Shown here: in pieces, positions 13,140-31,174 of the stretch
How the letters are laid out: each line of letters begins with the position of its first letter
Position numbering within the stretch: the stretch's first letter is position 1
Assembly (NCBI GenBank): GCA_037176905.1
Contig: JBBBWG010026536.1
Location: 1 to 64,000 of the forward strand
Direction of reading: 5' to 3'
From: Azolla pinnata
Taxonomy: Eukaryota > Streptophyta > Polypodiopsida > Salviniales > Salviniaceae
Length of the DNA stretch: 64,000 nucleotides
Made by a program: the position numbers and the translations under genes
The notes under the pieces: model-generated
The model's database searches: none
The model's input: only the letters and a program-made list of their open reading frames with translations
What the model was told of the DNA's origin: nothing

Positions 13140-16100
13140 ATTTATCACGTGATTTCTTTCTCAGCTCTAATTTGCCGCAAAAAAAACAAGGCAGTAACAA
13201 AGAAATGATTCATTCGTTCATAACTACATGCTTCTAGAGACTATTCTGCAAAATGGCTTCAACAAAAGAAGCAGCGAAGGGCGCAACGATGAACGATGAA
13301 AGAATCGTTCATTCATCGCCGCTTGTCTAACGATGAGAATACGGATCGAACTCGCCCGGGAGCAGCAACGATTGTAGCTTGTTTCGTTAAGCATTTGCGC
13401 CCGATTCTGCATTAACCGATGCTGGAACTTTCATCCTGCCAGAGCTGGCAAGATGGGTGAAATCCATCCCAATTTACTGTTATTAGAGGCAGCTATCGGC
13501 ATGCCTGCAGGCTTGCTGGTTGCGATGTGCTTCTAGATGGGTAGTATAAATATATATACATGCTTTTCGTAGATTTGCTTTTAGGCTTGTGTTTGCGTGT
13601 GTGTTACTACTGGCCTTGCTTTTTTATTGCTGCAAATTAGTCGTGCCATCCACTTCAAATTATAGTAGCCCGTATTCCTATGTCCATTGACACAGGGGCG
13701 TCAAGTGTATGCATGATTGTAGGATCCAAGCAACCTATTCACTGCTAAGATCGGTGCTCTAAAATCCCATTTCCTAAAATTGAATGCATTGTGTGTGTGT
13801 GTGTGTGTGTGTTCATAATACATTTCATGTTTGTGTGTCCACATCACGGAGTCGTGAGGCAAGGGGACGACGAGAGCATAAAGCGAATGCATGACAACGC
13901 ACATGCACACGTCCTATTGAAGAGAAGAGATGAGAGAGGACCTTGATCATCCAAAGCAACTCGAAAAGAAAGAAGGACAAACTTCCAGCGCACGATGATG
14001 ATCTCGATCACGTGATCGTTTGTATGATACTGCATCATATTTCCATTCTGTCGGCTCGATGGAATTCTCGAACCTTTGAACGGTGTATCGATGGAGAAAA
14101 CGTAATAGTTAATTCCTTATTGACGCATTTTGGCACTCCTACGATTCGAATAGAACATACTCTTGGTGAAATTAGAATTGTCATTATCTATATATAATTA
14201 GAATCATCATTATTGATGTAATTCATCCCTGTAACAACATCGACTAGTTAAGAGAAGTACATATTAGTTCCAAATGGTTCATCGCAGGAGGGAGCTACAC
14301 TTTACATCTGCCGCTAGATCCTTCAAGGCGTCATGGATAAGGTAAGCAACACACGAAGTAGCTTAATCGTCGTGATTCAAATTAACTAGCAACATGGTAT
14401 ATAATACCACAGATTCTCACATAAGATCATCGTAGAGAAATGTGCCGTAAAACCACACGTTGTATGTACATTTTGTCTCGTGGACCAAATCAGCCTGAAG
14501 AGTCAGGGAGAGCTACTGAAAAACGCCTAACAAATTTATTAATTACATTTTAACGACTTCGAAATTAAAAGAATTACAGATTAACCCCTAGCTTCATCTC
14601 CCGCTAAAAAAATTAACGCCCAATGAATTGATTAACACCAGAGTAATTAGATTATGAACTCGCTAACGTTTGTTGATCTAAAATAGCGAGGGAATACATT
14701 CGTAAACAAGAGTACGAAGCAGGAAGCAATTAGCATATGATAGAAGGAAGATTACGGACCGACGAACAAGAGAAGGAGATAGATGGGAACGGTTAGCGAG
14801 AGAAGGATAGAATGGATGAGGGAGAAGCGATTAGAAATGAGTCGATTAACAACAATGAAAACTAGGCGTTAATTAGCAATTTCGAATTTTAGCAAGCGTT
14901 AAAATGTAGTTAATAAAATCGATAGGGGTGTTCTGGCAGTTCACCTAGCAATTTATTGTTTTCTACAGTCGTATAAAATACATTGTCGAGTGGGATGTCA
15001 TCGTACACGCTCACCGTAGAGAATCTACAGTTCACCGTTTGTGATGAATGGGATGTCTGAAAAACATATGTGATGTTTTCTATGGAATCTATGCATCGTC
15101 GAGAGTAAATGCTGAACCATAGAATCCCAAGAGGAACAAAAACAACAAAAATGCAGGGAATCTAATAGCGAATTCCAGGCCATTCCCTAACCATAGAGAA
15201 GCCTGTTCGGGTTCGGATCGATCCGTGCCCCCGCTTCTTAGAGAAAGAGGAGACTCTTATTGACATCCCTTTGATCGTTTGATGCACTGCTACGCACACT
15301 CTGTTTAGTTCTGCTAACAACCAAGGAACTGTTGATATGTTGTGATGATGGAAGAGAAGAAATGTGAAGATGGCGATGGACGATGAGCGTGGGTTTCTGA
15401 CCATTTTTGTTTATAACAAGGCACTTTACATGTTTGGTGCAACACGGACAATGAATGAATGATGATCAGTAAGCTCCAACAAATCCCTCGCGCGTGCTGT
15501 CAACAGAATAATGGTTATGCATTAAAACATAGGCTAAACATAGTCGATGGGCCACTGAACATATCTTGACAATTGTAGGAGACTCTTGCCTCAGCTCAGT
15601 TGTATAGGTGTGTATACTCCACTCTGAATTTCACTCTAAATTGTCTCTACCACCCTCGCGTAATTCTGGTCTCTTCTCTGATTTTGGTGTCTTGGTCACA
15701 TGGCTTCGTTTATTGTTCCACGAGCCAATAATCTCCAATGCTACAAATACACACCCTCCCCCCGAAAAAAAAAAACAAATTGAATCGTAAATCTTCGTAT
15801 GACGAAAAGTTATAACATCTAAAATGATTGAAAATAGGAAAAAATTGTATGTAAAAAACTCCACCAAATGTTTAACGAGGAGCCCGTGGGTTTTTACATT
15901 GATTTATTTTGCTGTGTTGAGCGTTTTTATATGCATCGTCCATTCCATCGACGATTTTTTGTAGTTTTTTCTTCCCTCAAAACTAATTTAAGAAGATGGA
16001 TGGAATTCGTGCAAGCCGAATCTCTCAAAACGGACGGGTTGAATCGACACAGTGATGCGGATTAGATCGAACCCCGGTTGATTGCGGTGTAATCTGTCTA

Positions 16101-16300
16101 TGAATGTCTTGTTAAAAAAGACATCAATACATGAGAAAATGAAGCATGTAGACAAGTCAGGATTTGAACCCATGGTTGGACTCCTCCTTCTTCATCTTTA
16201 GACTGTAGCCTGACACGCAGAAGCTACTACACGTGGTAAGGACAGAAATGCAAATACATTAGCAGAGCTCGCTTTGGAATCATCGTCGCTGTTCTTCTCG
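13139..16300. other. Intergenic region upstream of VHA-A
   Basis: The region holds a (TG)n tract (13791-13811), a MITE (about 14507-14945) and AT-rich unique sequence. A minus-strand GGGTTCAAATCC string near 16150 resembles a tRNA T-loop, but no tRNA fold could be built. No gene was supported. Confidence 0.5.
14507..14945. mobile_element. MITE with long terminal inverted repeats, copy 1
   Basis: The left end contains AACGCCTAACAAATTTATTA and then ATTACATTTTAACG. The right end contains the reverse complement in diverged form (CGTTAAAATGTAGTTAATAA, then ATAGGGGTGTT). About 30 of 37 inner positions match, and weaker pairing continues outward into a GGGAGAG-like end. No coding capacity. A second copy of the family lies at 51624-51996 and shares internal blocks (CTAAAAAAATTAAC-CCCAAT and AAAACTAGGCG). 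The long TIR is reminiscent of Mutator-like MITEs, but no target duplication is clear, so the superfamily stays open. Confidence 0.7.
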
Positions 16301-16331
16301 TGTGTGTGTGTGTGAGCGAGAGAGAGAGAGC
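16300..16331 (+). promoter_or_regulatory. (TG)n(GA)n tract in the VHA-A 5' leader
   Basis: A TG run (16300-16314) followed by GA units (16317-16331) ends 70 bp before the VHA-A start codon. It probably lies in the 5' UTR or core promoter. Similar GA/CT tracts stand near the inferred starts of other genes in this window. No TATA box was confidently placed. Confidence 0.4.
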
Positions 16332-16400
16332 GCGCGCTCTGACAAGCTTCCATTGGAACCCCTCCCCCCGATTACAGTCATAATCTCCTCCCTTCTCGCC

Positions 16401-23395
<6,995 letters not shown>

Positions 23396-25107
23396 GATAT
23401 ATATTCGATATATACATCTTCATTATATAGACATTCATGATGAGTGTTTTGTGAATCTCTGCCATTTTTTTGCTCACTCGTTTTTTCAAGTGTTTAATAC
23501 AACATTTCAAGCTGGGGTACTCTTTCTTATTCTTATTATTGGGGTGTATTTGGGGTACAATTTCTCTACAGGGCTAAAATGGAACAAATTGAATTGTTCA
23601 TTGGATGTTTTAGCTTGTATCGTTAATGCCAAATAAAATGCGAAGTGAGAAAAGATCCGAACAAAGATCCAAATCAAGTATTTTGTCTTCCTAACGTGTC
23701 TTTTGTACACTAAAGAAAGCGTGCATCATAAATGAGACGGGAATTGACTTGGATGTGTTTTAGGCCATAAAAGATTAAAACGCGTTATTACAGAGCTCAG
23801 TGAGGATGGCACTTGATACGTCATTATCACTGGGGATATTTCACTCATACCTTCATAGTTGCCGTTGTCTGAGAGGATATCACTGAAAACTCGGCAAATC
23901 CAACAACTTTGAGGCTATGTTTAAAAAGAGCAAGGGCAAGTCAGGCGTCTCCCTTAAGCCTGCTTGCCTAAATTTTGCTTTTTATTTTTGTTGAAGCTGT
24001 ATCATGCTATAAGGCCAGAAAACCCAAAGCCAAGAAATAATTTAAAGAAATTTAAGCTATAGGTTTCAGTCCCATTTTACATGTGGCATCAATTTCAGGT
24101 TAGGCATGTGCGTCTATCCACAATGTTTACTTAACACATTAGGGTTGTAATGCTGAAGTCTTCGAAACAAATGGCCAGGTGGCATTTAGAAGTTCTTTTC
24201 CTGTTGCCTGTTCAGTGCTAAAGTTTTTTCTGGATATTAGTGCCAAATGGGACAAAAAATGTTAAATTCACTCCAACTGCCTTTTCTTCGATTCTTGTAA
24301 GCATTCGATCTTTGGATAGCGTTGATGTTATTCAAGTCTATCCATTCCTCTACTGAGCGGGAGAACCATTAAAAAAATTGAGATGGTAAGAGGCATGCGT
24401 GAGTTACTATATTTTATTTGCCATTTTTGCTAGTTGAATTCTACAATATCTCGTCTCCTGTTTGAAAGTGCCTGTTTCATAGGTTTATGTTTTCAGAGAT
24501 ATTTGCGGATCTTTGACTCTCTAGTATTGGATGCAACCAGATGGGAACAAGCCCATGCTTTCAAAGCACTAGCAATGTGATCAAGGATATTGTCTATTCA
24601 CAATAAACACTCAACCCTGAATTTTAGATGTGTTTTGCACGATCCTTCATCTATTCATGTCCATTCATAGTCTGAAATTCTGTAATACACTTCGTCCCTT
24701 ATGGATGATAAACATTTCCTTCCACTCCCAATATTCATGCCAAGGTTTGTACCATCTTCAGTTTGCAGCTCTCTAGCCTTTTAGTCGATTTCTCTCTACC
24801 ATATGATGGCTTCTCAAATTTGTGACCCCATAACCTGCTTTCAAATTGCTGTTGATATGATGATATTCTACTCTTTTGTAAATGAAAATATTTGGGTTAA
24901 ATTGTGGGAAAGAACATATAGGGATGCTTACTGATATGTCAATAAAATTTGAAGTTCATATAATTCATATTTACAATGCATGATTATATCAGGAAGGACC
25001 ACGAGAGAGTAGTTCCACTCTTTTCTCCAATTTTAGTTTCTTTATAAAGAAAAGTGTAAATAGCATTGCCCACTGATAAGTCAATCCAGATATAGCTACA
25101 ATCTTAT
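23396..25107. other. Convergent intergenic region and 3' UTRs
   Basis: The space between the ends of VHA-A (plus) and the inositol transporter (minus). The first ~300 bp and last ~100 bp are probably 3' UTR; AATAAA-like strings occur near 23630. The middle is AT-rich, with no recognisable gene or repeat. Confidence 0.5.
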
Positions 25108-28100
25108 TTACATCTCTCCTGGCACTTCCTTGCCTCTGCCTGCTCTTTTACTCCACATGCATTCGACCTCCTCGAAAGATAAGCCTCTTGTCTCGGGGAC
25201 GAAGAAGAGAACGAACGTGAGGGCCAAGACTGATATCACAGCAAAGACTAAGAATGTGAGGGAGGTCCCCAAAGCAGCTGTTAGTGAAAGAAATGTCAGG
25301 GACACTATGAAGTTTGATATCCAATTTGCTGTTGCTGCAATACCACCACATATACCACGGTATTTCAATGGGTATATCTCCGAATTAACAGCCCACGGTA
25401 CAGGTCCCATGCCCGGGGAGAAGCAGATTATATAAAGGGCTAGACCTATTAAGGCAAGCCAACCATAATGGCTTGGGCAACCTTGCGTGAACCAAGCACC
25501 GGATTGTGAAGTACATGAATCACCAATCGCCTTAGTTGAAAGAAGACATGCACCAGGTGAATTCTGCAAATATTGTACAGCAATTAACATCGTATATCTG
25601 AATAAATTTTAACTCGAAACATGGAATATAGGCTGATATACACGTTTGTGAATACATGTATACATAATCATGCACTACATACATATTTCAAGTCTTGTGC
25701 TGGGAGAACTTTTTTGCTTTACATAACACAGCTATGTTAAACATTTGGTTAATTTGAGTTATTCACCAGGTGAATTTCTGCAGCATATATGGGACAATTG
25801 TGTTGAATATCTGGTTAATTTGAATACCAAACCTGTGCTATATGTTTATGTAAGTCTATGTGATATATAAAAATGTTTACATAGGGGGTGCATGCATGTA
25901 TACAAATATATATTGCATACACATTTACATACATAAATATTTCACACACACAGAGATATGTACACACTCATCTCATCTGAATGGATACATTGCACGTGCA
26001 TGCGAATATTGAAGGTGGTGAAATTTCAATTAGATTTACCTGGTTACTTGGGTCGGAACAAAAGGCACAATGGACCTGGAGACAGTATGTGCAATCCCAA
26101 GATGATTCAGCTGAACTTGTGTAACGAGGGCAAGTAGAGCTTGTGTTCTTAAGGGAAAGCTCACTACTTATCCGGGGAGAATCATGTGATGTGATATGAA
26201 AAGCTGCGGTCAACACTGAAAGTGCAACGATGACGCCGACCAAGCTACTTATAACTAGAGGCCGCCTTCCCGCCCTCTCGATAAAATACATACCTGCAAT
26301 AGTTCCTAGGGCATTCGCACCAGCCACTATCATCGAAAGCATTAACGCTATCCTGTTCGATGCATACCCTGCCATTTGAACTATAGATGGGCTATAATAC
26401 ATCACAGTGTTTATCCCCACGAATTGTTGAAATACCTACGGCAGTTACAATTAAAAGTCAATAAACAAATCCAATAATAGTATTGTGCTGGTCAAGCTAT
26501 TGCCAAAATGTTAGCAAAGTCAAATCTTAGCTGAAATATCTGCGATCATAATTACAATCACTAACAATAAACAAATCCAATAATGACAACTTATGCCTAG
26601 GACTCAATACAAAGTCAAAATGCTAGCGAGTTAACGGGTTCTAATAGTTTGGTTTCCTTAGATTCCATACCAGTCAAATTCTTCTCAGCAGAAAGCAGGA
26701 ATTTTGATCGATGAAACATTCTTTTACCTGCAGCCCAACACCAGCTGTGAGGGCCAATCGGATCTCCTTGCTCCTAAAGAGGTCCATGTATTTCACCTTA
26801 CCAGATCCTTTCACCCTAGACCCTTCTTCTTCAACCGAATTCTTCAGTTCTTGAATCTCGCTTTGAGCTTCTCGCGTTCCATACAATTTCGCGAGGATGT
26901 GACATGCTTCATCAACTCGGCCCTGCCAATATAGCTTGATGGTGTTAAAGTTATTTGACGATGACCTATAATCTTCTCAGATAGTGACAGATGTGTTCTG
27001 AGCAGAAACGTAATCACAGTTTTCGTATGACGAGGACGAATCGACATTAAGATAGATATGCATACATGGCGGTATAGCCAACGAGGAGACTCTGGTAATC
27101 GAAGCATGAGAAGGAGCTGAATCACCGCTGGGATGCCTGCTACTCCAAGCATCCATCTCCAAGTACCAGGGGCCTACATTGAGCAATGGCTTATTCACAT
27201 TTAGGTAAGGCTGCTTGCATGGCTGGAAATGCTGGAATTCGTAGACTAAAATCTATCAAAAACCAACCCTTGTGAAGGCCAAATTGATGGCATAGGAGAA
27301 GAATTGTCCGCTAGTGATGAACAGCACATTGGTGCTAACTAAAGCTCCTCTATATTTGGCAGGTGAGGCTTCTGCTATGTAGAGGGGACTGGTCATGGAA
27401 GCAACCCCCACACCAAGGCCCACGAAAACTCGGCCAACGATGAGAAGCCACGGGTGTGGAGCCACTGCCATCAACAATGCTCCAATGAAGAAAAGTGCAT
27501 CAGCTGCAAGTATTGCGGTCTTTCTTCCAAACTTGTCATTCACCCATCCTCCCCCTGCAGCCCCCAATATTGCACCAGCAATAGCCATACTGACTATGGC
27601 CTCCTGTATCAATCCATCATTGCAAATGCTACATCAACTTCTAGGTCGCTCATCATCAGATTCACCTTTTTCCTATTATATTCTACATTACGATGCCTAA
27701 GCTTCACAAGTTTCTAACATGAACGGTAGTACTCTTAACCTGTAGAAACTTGCTATTGTCAACAGACTTGAAATCGTCTCGGATGTAAAGCAATGCTCCT
27801 GATATGACCCCTGTAAGTAGTAGGGCCGAAAACTTGCAAGAGTCAGGCACAAATCACAGCTGATGCTAAGTATTGCATTGCAATCTTCTCATGTTTCCTC
27901 CATGAAAAATGAATTTCTTTCTCGGTGATTGCTGGTATTGGTGTAAAACCTACAGGTTCTTGATCAAACATTCCAGGGGTACTTTTACATTAAAACAGAA
28001 TTTCTTCTCAGCAATGGCTAGTATTGGACCTACAAATTCTACATGTTTTTGATCAAGCAATTGGTTAATTAAAACTAAATTCCTTCTCAGCTATTGCTAG

Positions 28101-28558
28101 TAATGGTGAAATGTCTATATGTTCTATATGTTTCTTCCATCAAAACTGGATTACTTCTCAGTAATTGCTAATATTAGTGTAAATTCTACTGTATGTTTCT
28201 AATCAGAAAATTGGCTGTATGCTCGGAATTCCGACATGCTTTTGATGAAACATCTAGAGATTTTTTTCCAATTAAAAACTAAAATGTGAGCCCATGTAAT
28301 GAAAGCTCTACCTTTCTTACTACTTTTTGTGCTTTAATTCGTGACATTTCTTGTGTCAAATTATGTATGATTAGGAGCATGATTCTTAACAATGATTCAC
28401 TAACCTGTGTCGTACCCGAAAAGTAGACCCCCAAGCCCAGCTACAGATGTAAGCATGAGCAAGTATCTGTTTCCCCATAAATCTCTCCATAGAGAAGATA
28501 AGTCCGCACAGCTGCCAGAGCCTCCTTTCTCCTTCGACTCAAAGCTCGACGATTCCAT
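25108..28558 (-). CDS. Inositol/H+ symporter of the INT2/INT4 type (MFS sugar transporter)
   Basis: Seven exons (28405-28558, 27740-27810, 27268-27603, 27066-27173, 26728-26922, 26040-26435, 25108-25563) with matching phases give 571 residues. MFS sugar-porter signatures are present: [10 protein letters not shown] in TM1, NDKFGRKTA and ERAGRRPLV in the two conserved loops, LPESPRWLY after TM6, [10 protein letters not shown] in TM7 and [14 protein letters not shown] at the C-terminus. A Cys-rich luminal or extracellular loop (from about residue 400 to 450: [31 protein letters not shown]) is the mark of plant INT2-INT4, as is the length near 580. INT1 is ~509 residues and lacks this loop. The expected role is proton-coupled inositol import, probably at the plasma membrane as for Arabidopsis INT2/INT4. 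The start ATG sits just after an acceptor-like GCTAGCAG, so a non-coding 5' exon is likely, perhaps near 29.0-29.26 kb. Confidence 0.93.
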
Positions 28559-31174
28559 GGCAAGTCTAAGTTTCTGCTAGCAAAAGAAAAAAAGAAAGAG
28601 CATTCGACACAGGAGTAAGCATATAGGAGCACGTCGTTCTACTCATTACCATCTATTCAATAACAGAAGTTCAACTGCACATAATTATCCTTGTCATCAT
28701 GTTGATGATGAAATGCATGCTGGTGATAACAGGATGATTTGTTTCTTGTTGGAAACCGCCATTTCCAACATAAAACAAACCCAAGCCCTAACTTGGAGAT
28801 GCAAGCTACACCTAACCCACACATAAGAAATCTAAGCCCTAACTTGGACATGGAAACCACCTCTAGCCGATGACAAAACAAACCAAAACCCTAACTCCTA
28901 CAACTTGCACATTTTTCCAAGCCTTCAATTCGAAAATCCCCTGACATGTTATCAAGGCCCGACCCCTCTGAATTCCATAGCTTATCCGTTAAACCTCTGT
29001 GGGTTTGGCACAGGAGAACAGAGGAATTTCCATCATATGAATAAAACATGGACAAAAAAAACTACACTCCTGATGGGGTAATGCAAGGAGGAACGCACCG
29101 CACCTTTCCCGTACCAGCACGAACCGGGAGATGGAGAAGAGATAAAAGCCTATAGCTATGGCAATCGGAACAAGAAGCAATCAGATTAACTCCTGGTTGG
29201 GCACTCTGCTGTGAAGAAAAAGAAGATACATAGAGATTCTTATGGAAGGTGCGAGAGAGAGAGACGGCAATGTCATCAGGAAGCAAGCAGTTGGTTTGGG
29301 CAGTTTCTTTTCAGCTCTGCTCAGAACAGAGCAACAGAATCCCGGATGGAATCTTGGTGGGAACTGGGACGGACAGTCAAATTTAGTTATTTTTTTCCAA
29401 ATTTATCTACACTATCTGTCTGTATCTGTATGTATGTATGTATGAATGCATGCATGCATGTATGTAGGTATGTATATATTGTATCTCAATGTATATATGT
29501 CTGCATGTATGTATGTCTGTGTCTGCAAGTGACATCAGGATGCATTGCCCTTTGGTTGATTGATCAGTGCGGTCGATTTGATCCGAAACAGTTCCTTTCT
29601 TGGAGTTGCTCGTGACGCTCTTGTGTTTGGTGTAGGAATCGATGGGCAGAACGAAAGGCCAAAGCCGTCTTGAGCTGGTAAATTTTTGCTAGACCGAGTC
29701 TCTAGATCACGGCATGGCAAATCCGCATCCATAGAGCAACAACATGTCACAATCAGTAGAGCTCCGAATCCATCATAAAAAAAGTCCGGAAGCAGGCCAT
29801 GAGAGTCAAAGATATTTCTTATGATCTGGCGTTTTTCGAAGAGGGGGAAAGCTGATTTTTGCTTGGGCCTACGATGATCGCCAGCCGCGATCCGTAAGAG
29901 ACATGTTCACAAATTTCTAAGAGACATGCTCACAAATTTAACGGAAGCATTGGAAAAGAGGATTCGTGATTGTTGATACATATATATATCGTCATGTCAT
30001 CGTTGTGCCACATCCGTGTCTTCTACTACTGATAGGTTTTGAAGCATCTCCTTTCTATTGCAAGAGTTCAAAAGAACAAGTAGCTTTCTCACTCATATAA
30101 TTCTCATTCATCAGATGAATTGTATGGGAAATAAAACTTGTGTTATTTTTTATTCCAGGCATCAAGATTTCTGTAGATTTTCTAGTTATTGCAACACAAT
30201 AGCACCATCAATCACATTTAGGTCTTTGAGAGCGGAAACAATTGAAATGAAAACAACCCATGTTGTTTGTCTTTTCCAAACCTCAAGAAACTGCAGAAGA
30301 GTGTGACCCCCACAAGCATGTGTCAATAACATGTGGATAAATTCCATGCATCAAAAGAAGATTGAACAGTGCTTGTATGAGGACACAATGGTTCATGCTC
30401 CTACACAATACACACTGCATGAGAGCAAATAAGCAGGCTGCAAATTCAAATCCCCCTCTTTCTTCACTATTGCCTATGCTCAAAAGCTAAATTCCTTGCT
30501 TCCAAAAGCCTGAATAAAAGATGGGGATAAGCCATGCACTATACACGACAACAAAGAGAGTGGGAAGCTTCAAACAACTTTGTTTGCGTTCAAGATTCCT
30601 CCAATCAAGGAACGAAATCACGGACAAAGGATAAGCACACAAAATTTGGGTCTTTCAAGAAACGCAGGCTTGATTATCTTCACCTTTCTGTAGTTCAAAG
30701 GCAGAGGACAACATTTTTTGTTTTGTCCAAGGAAAGAATTATATGTATAGGCACCTAGGCATGGGGAGGAGGTGGACCAGACCATGAGCTGTTACATGCC
30801 TTTTGAGCATATGAATTCTATTGAGATGACTTGAGGAGCGGCCTTTGGCAAACGGCTTCTACATGAAGGGGCATAATTCCAATTCACCATAGATGTCTGG
30901 TTGGAACATACATTTATTGTAAGTACATAAGGGATTTATGTTGCAACTCAATAATCTCTGAGAAAATAACATCGATGATCTCTGACTAGCATATTCAGAG
31001 AAATGGAAAACAATTTATCAAACCATTTGTGGCTTTTTACACCAACATGAACAAATGATGAAGAAAAAAAACAATGATCGCATGCCCGGAGGAGGATATG
31101 GACATTGACATATCATACACCCGAAAGCTTGAATGCCTTTCACATTCAGCCACAGGATTTGGCCTCTTGAACAA
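28559..31174. other. Promoter side of the inositol transporter and downstream flank of PLGG1
   Basis: Both flanking genes are on the minus strand. A GAGAGAGAGA tract at 29247-29262 may mark the transporter's transcription start. A TGTA/TGCA-rich low-complexity run covers about 29420-29525. The remainder to 31174 is AT-rich and includes the probable PLGG1 3' UTR. No further gene was supported; short open frames here lack family resemblance. Confidence 0.45.
29420..29525. repeat. (TGTA/TGCA)n low-complexity tract
   Basis: An imperfect run of TGTATGTATG and TGCATGCATG units. The same sequence flavour recurs in PLGG1 intron 1, at 42.1-43.1 kb and in the carboxypeptidase introns. Confidence 0.85.

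Larger units (their letters stand above)
6865..13160. other. AT-rich upstream region or 5' intron of the B3 gene
   Basis: No host coding exon could be supported. The stretch contains a LINE remnant (7440-8160) and a 331-bp direct duplication (10646-11316). A weak PPR-like scrap lies near 11590-11790 (ALADMYVK). An unexplained open frame without an ATG ends with a stop near 12121. The end near 12.8-13.15 kb has a GA/CT-rich tract and looks like a 5' UTR or promoter on the minus strand. It could therefore be the first exon of the B3/zinc-finger gene, leaving a ~6-kb 5' intron; this is inference. Confidence 0.4.

Noticed and set aside
12635-13237. 200-residue plus-strand open frame and its overlapping reverse frame
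   Set aside because: They run through the GA microsatellite and neighbouring low-complexity sequence, have Arg/Glu or Ser/Leu runs and no domain, and overlap in several frames.
16140-16215. tRNA-like GGGTTCAAATCC box on the minus strand
   Set aside because: The T-stem does not pair well and no acceptor stem or D-arm could be placed, so it is at most a chance match or a degraded tRNA-derived repeat.
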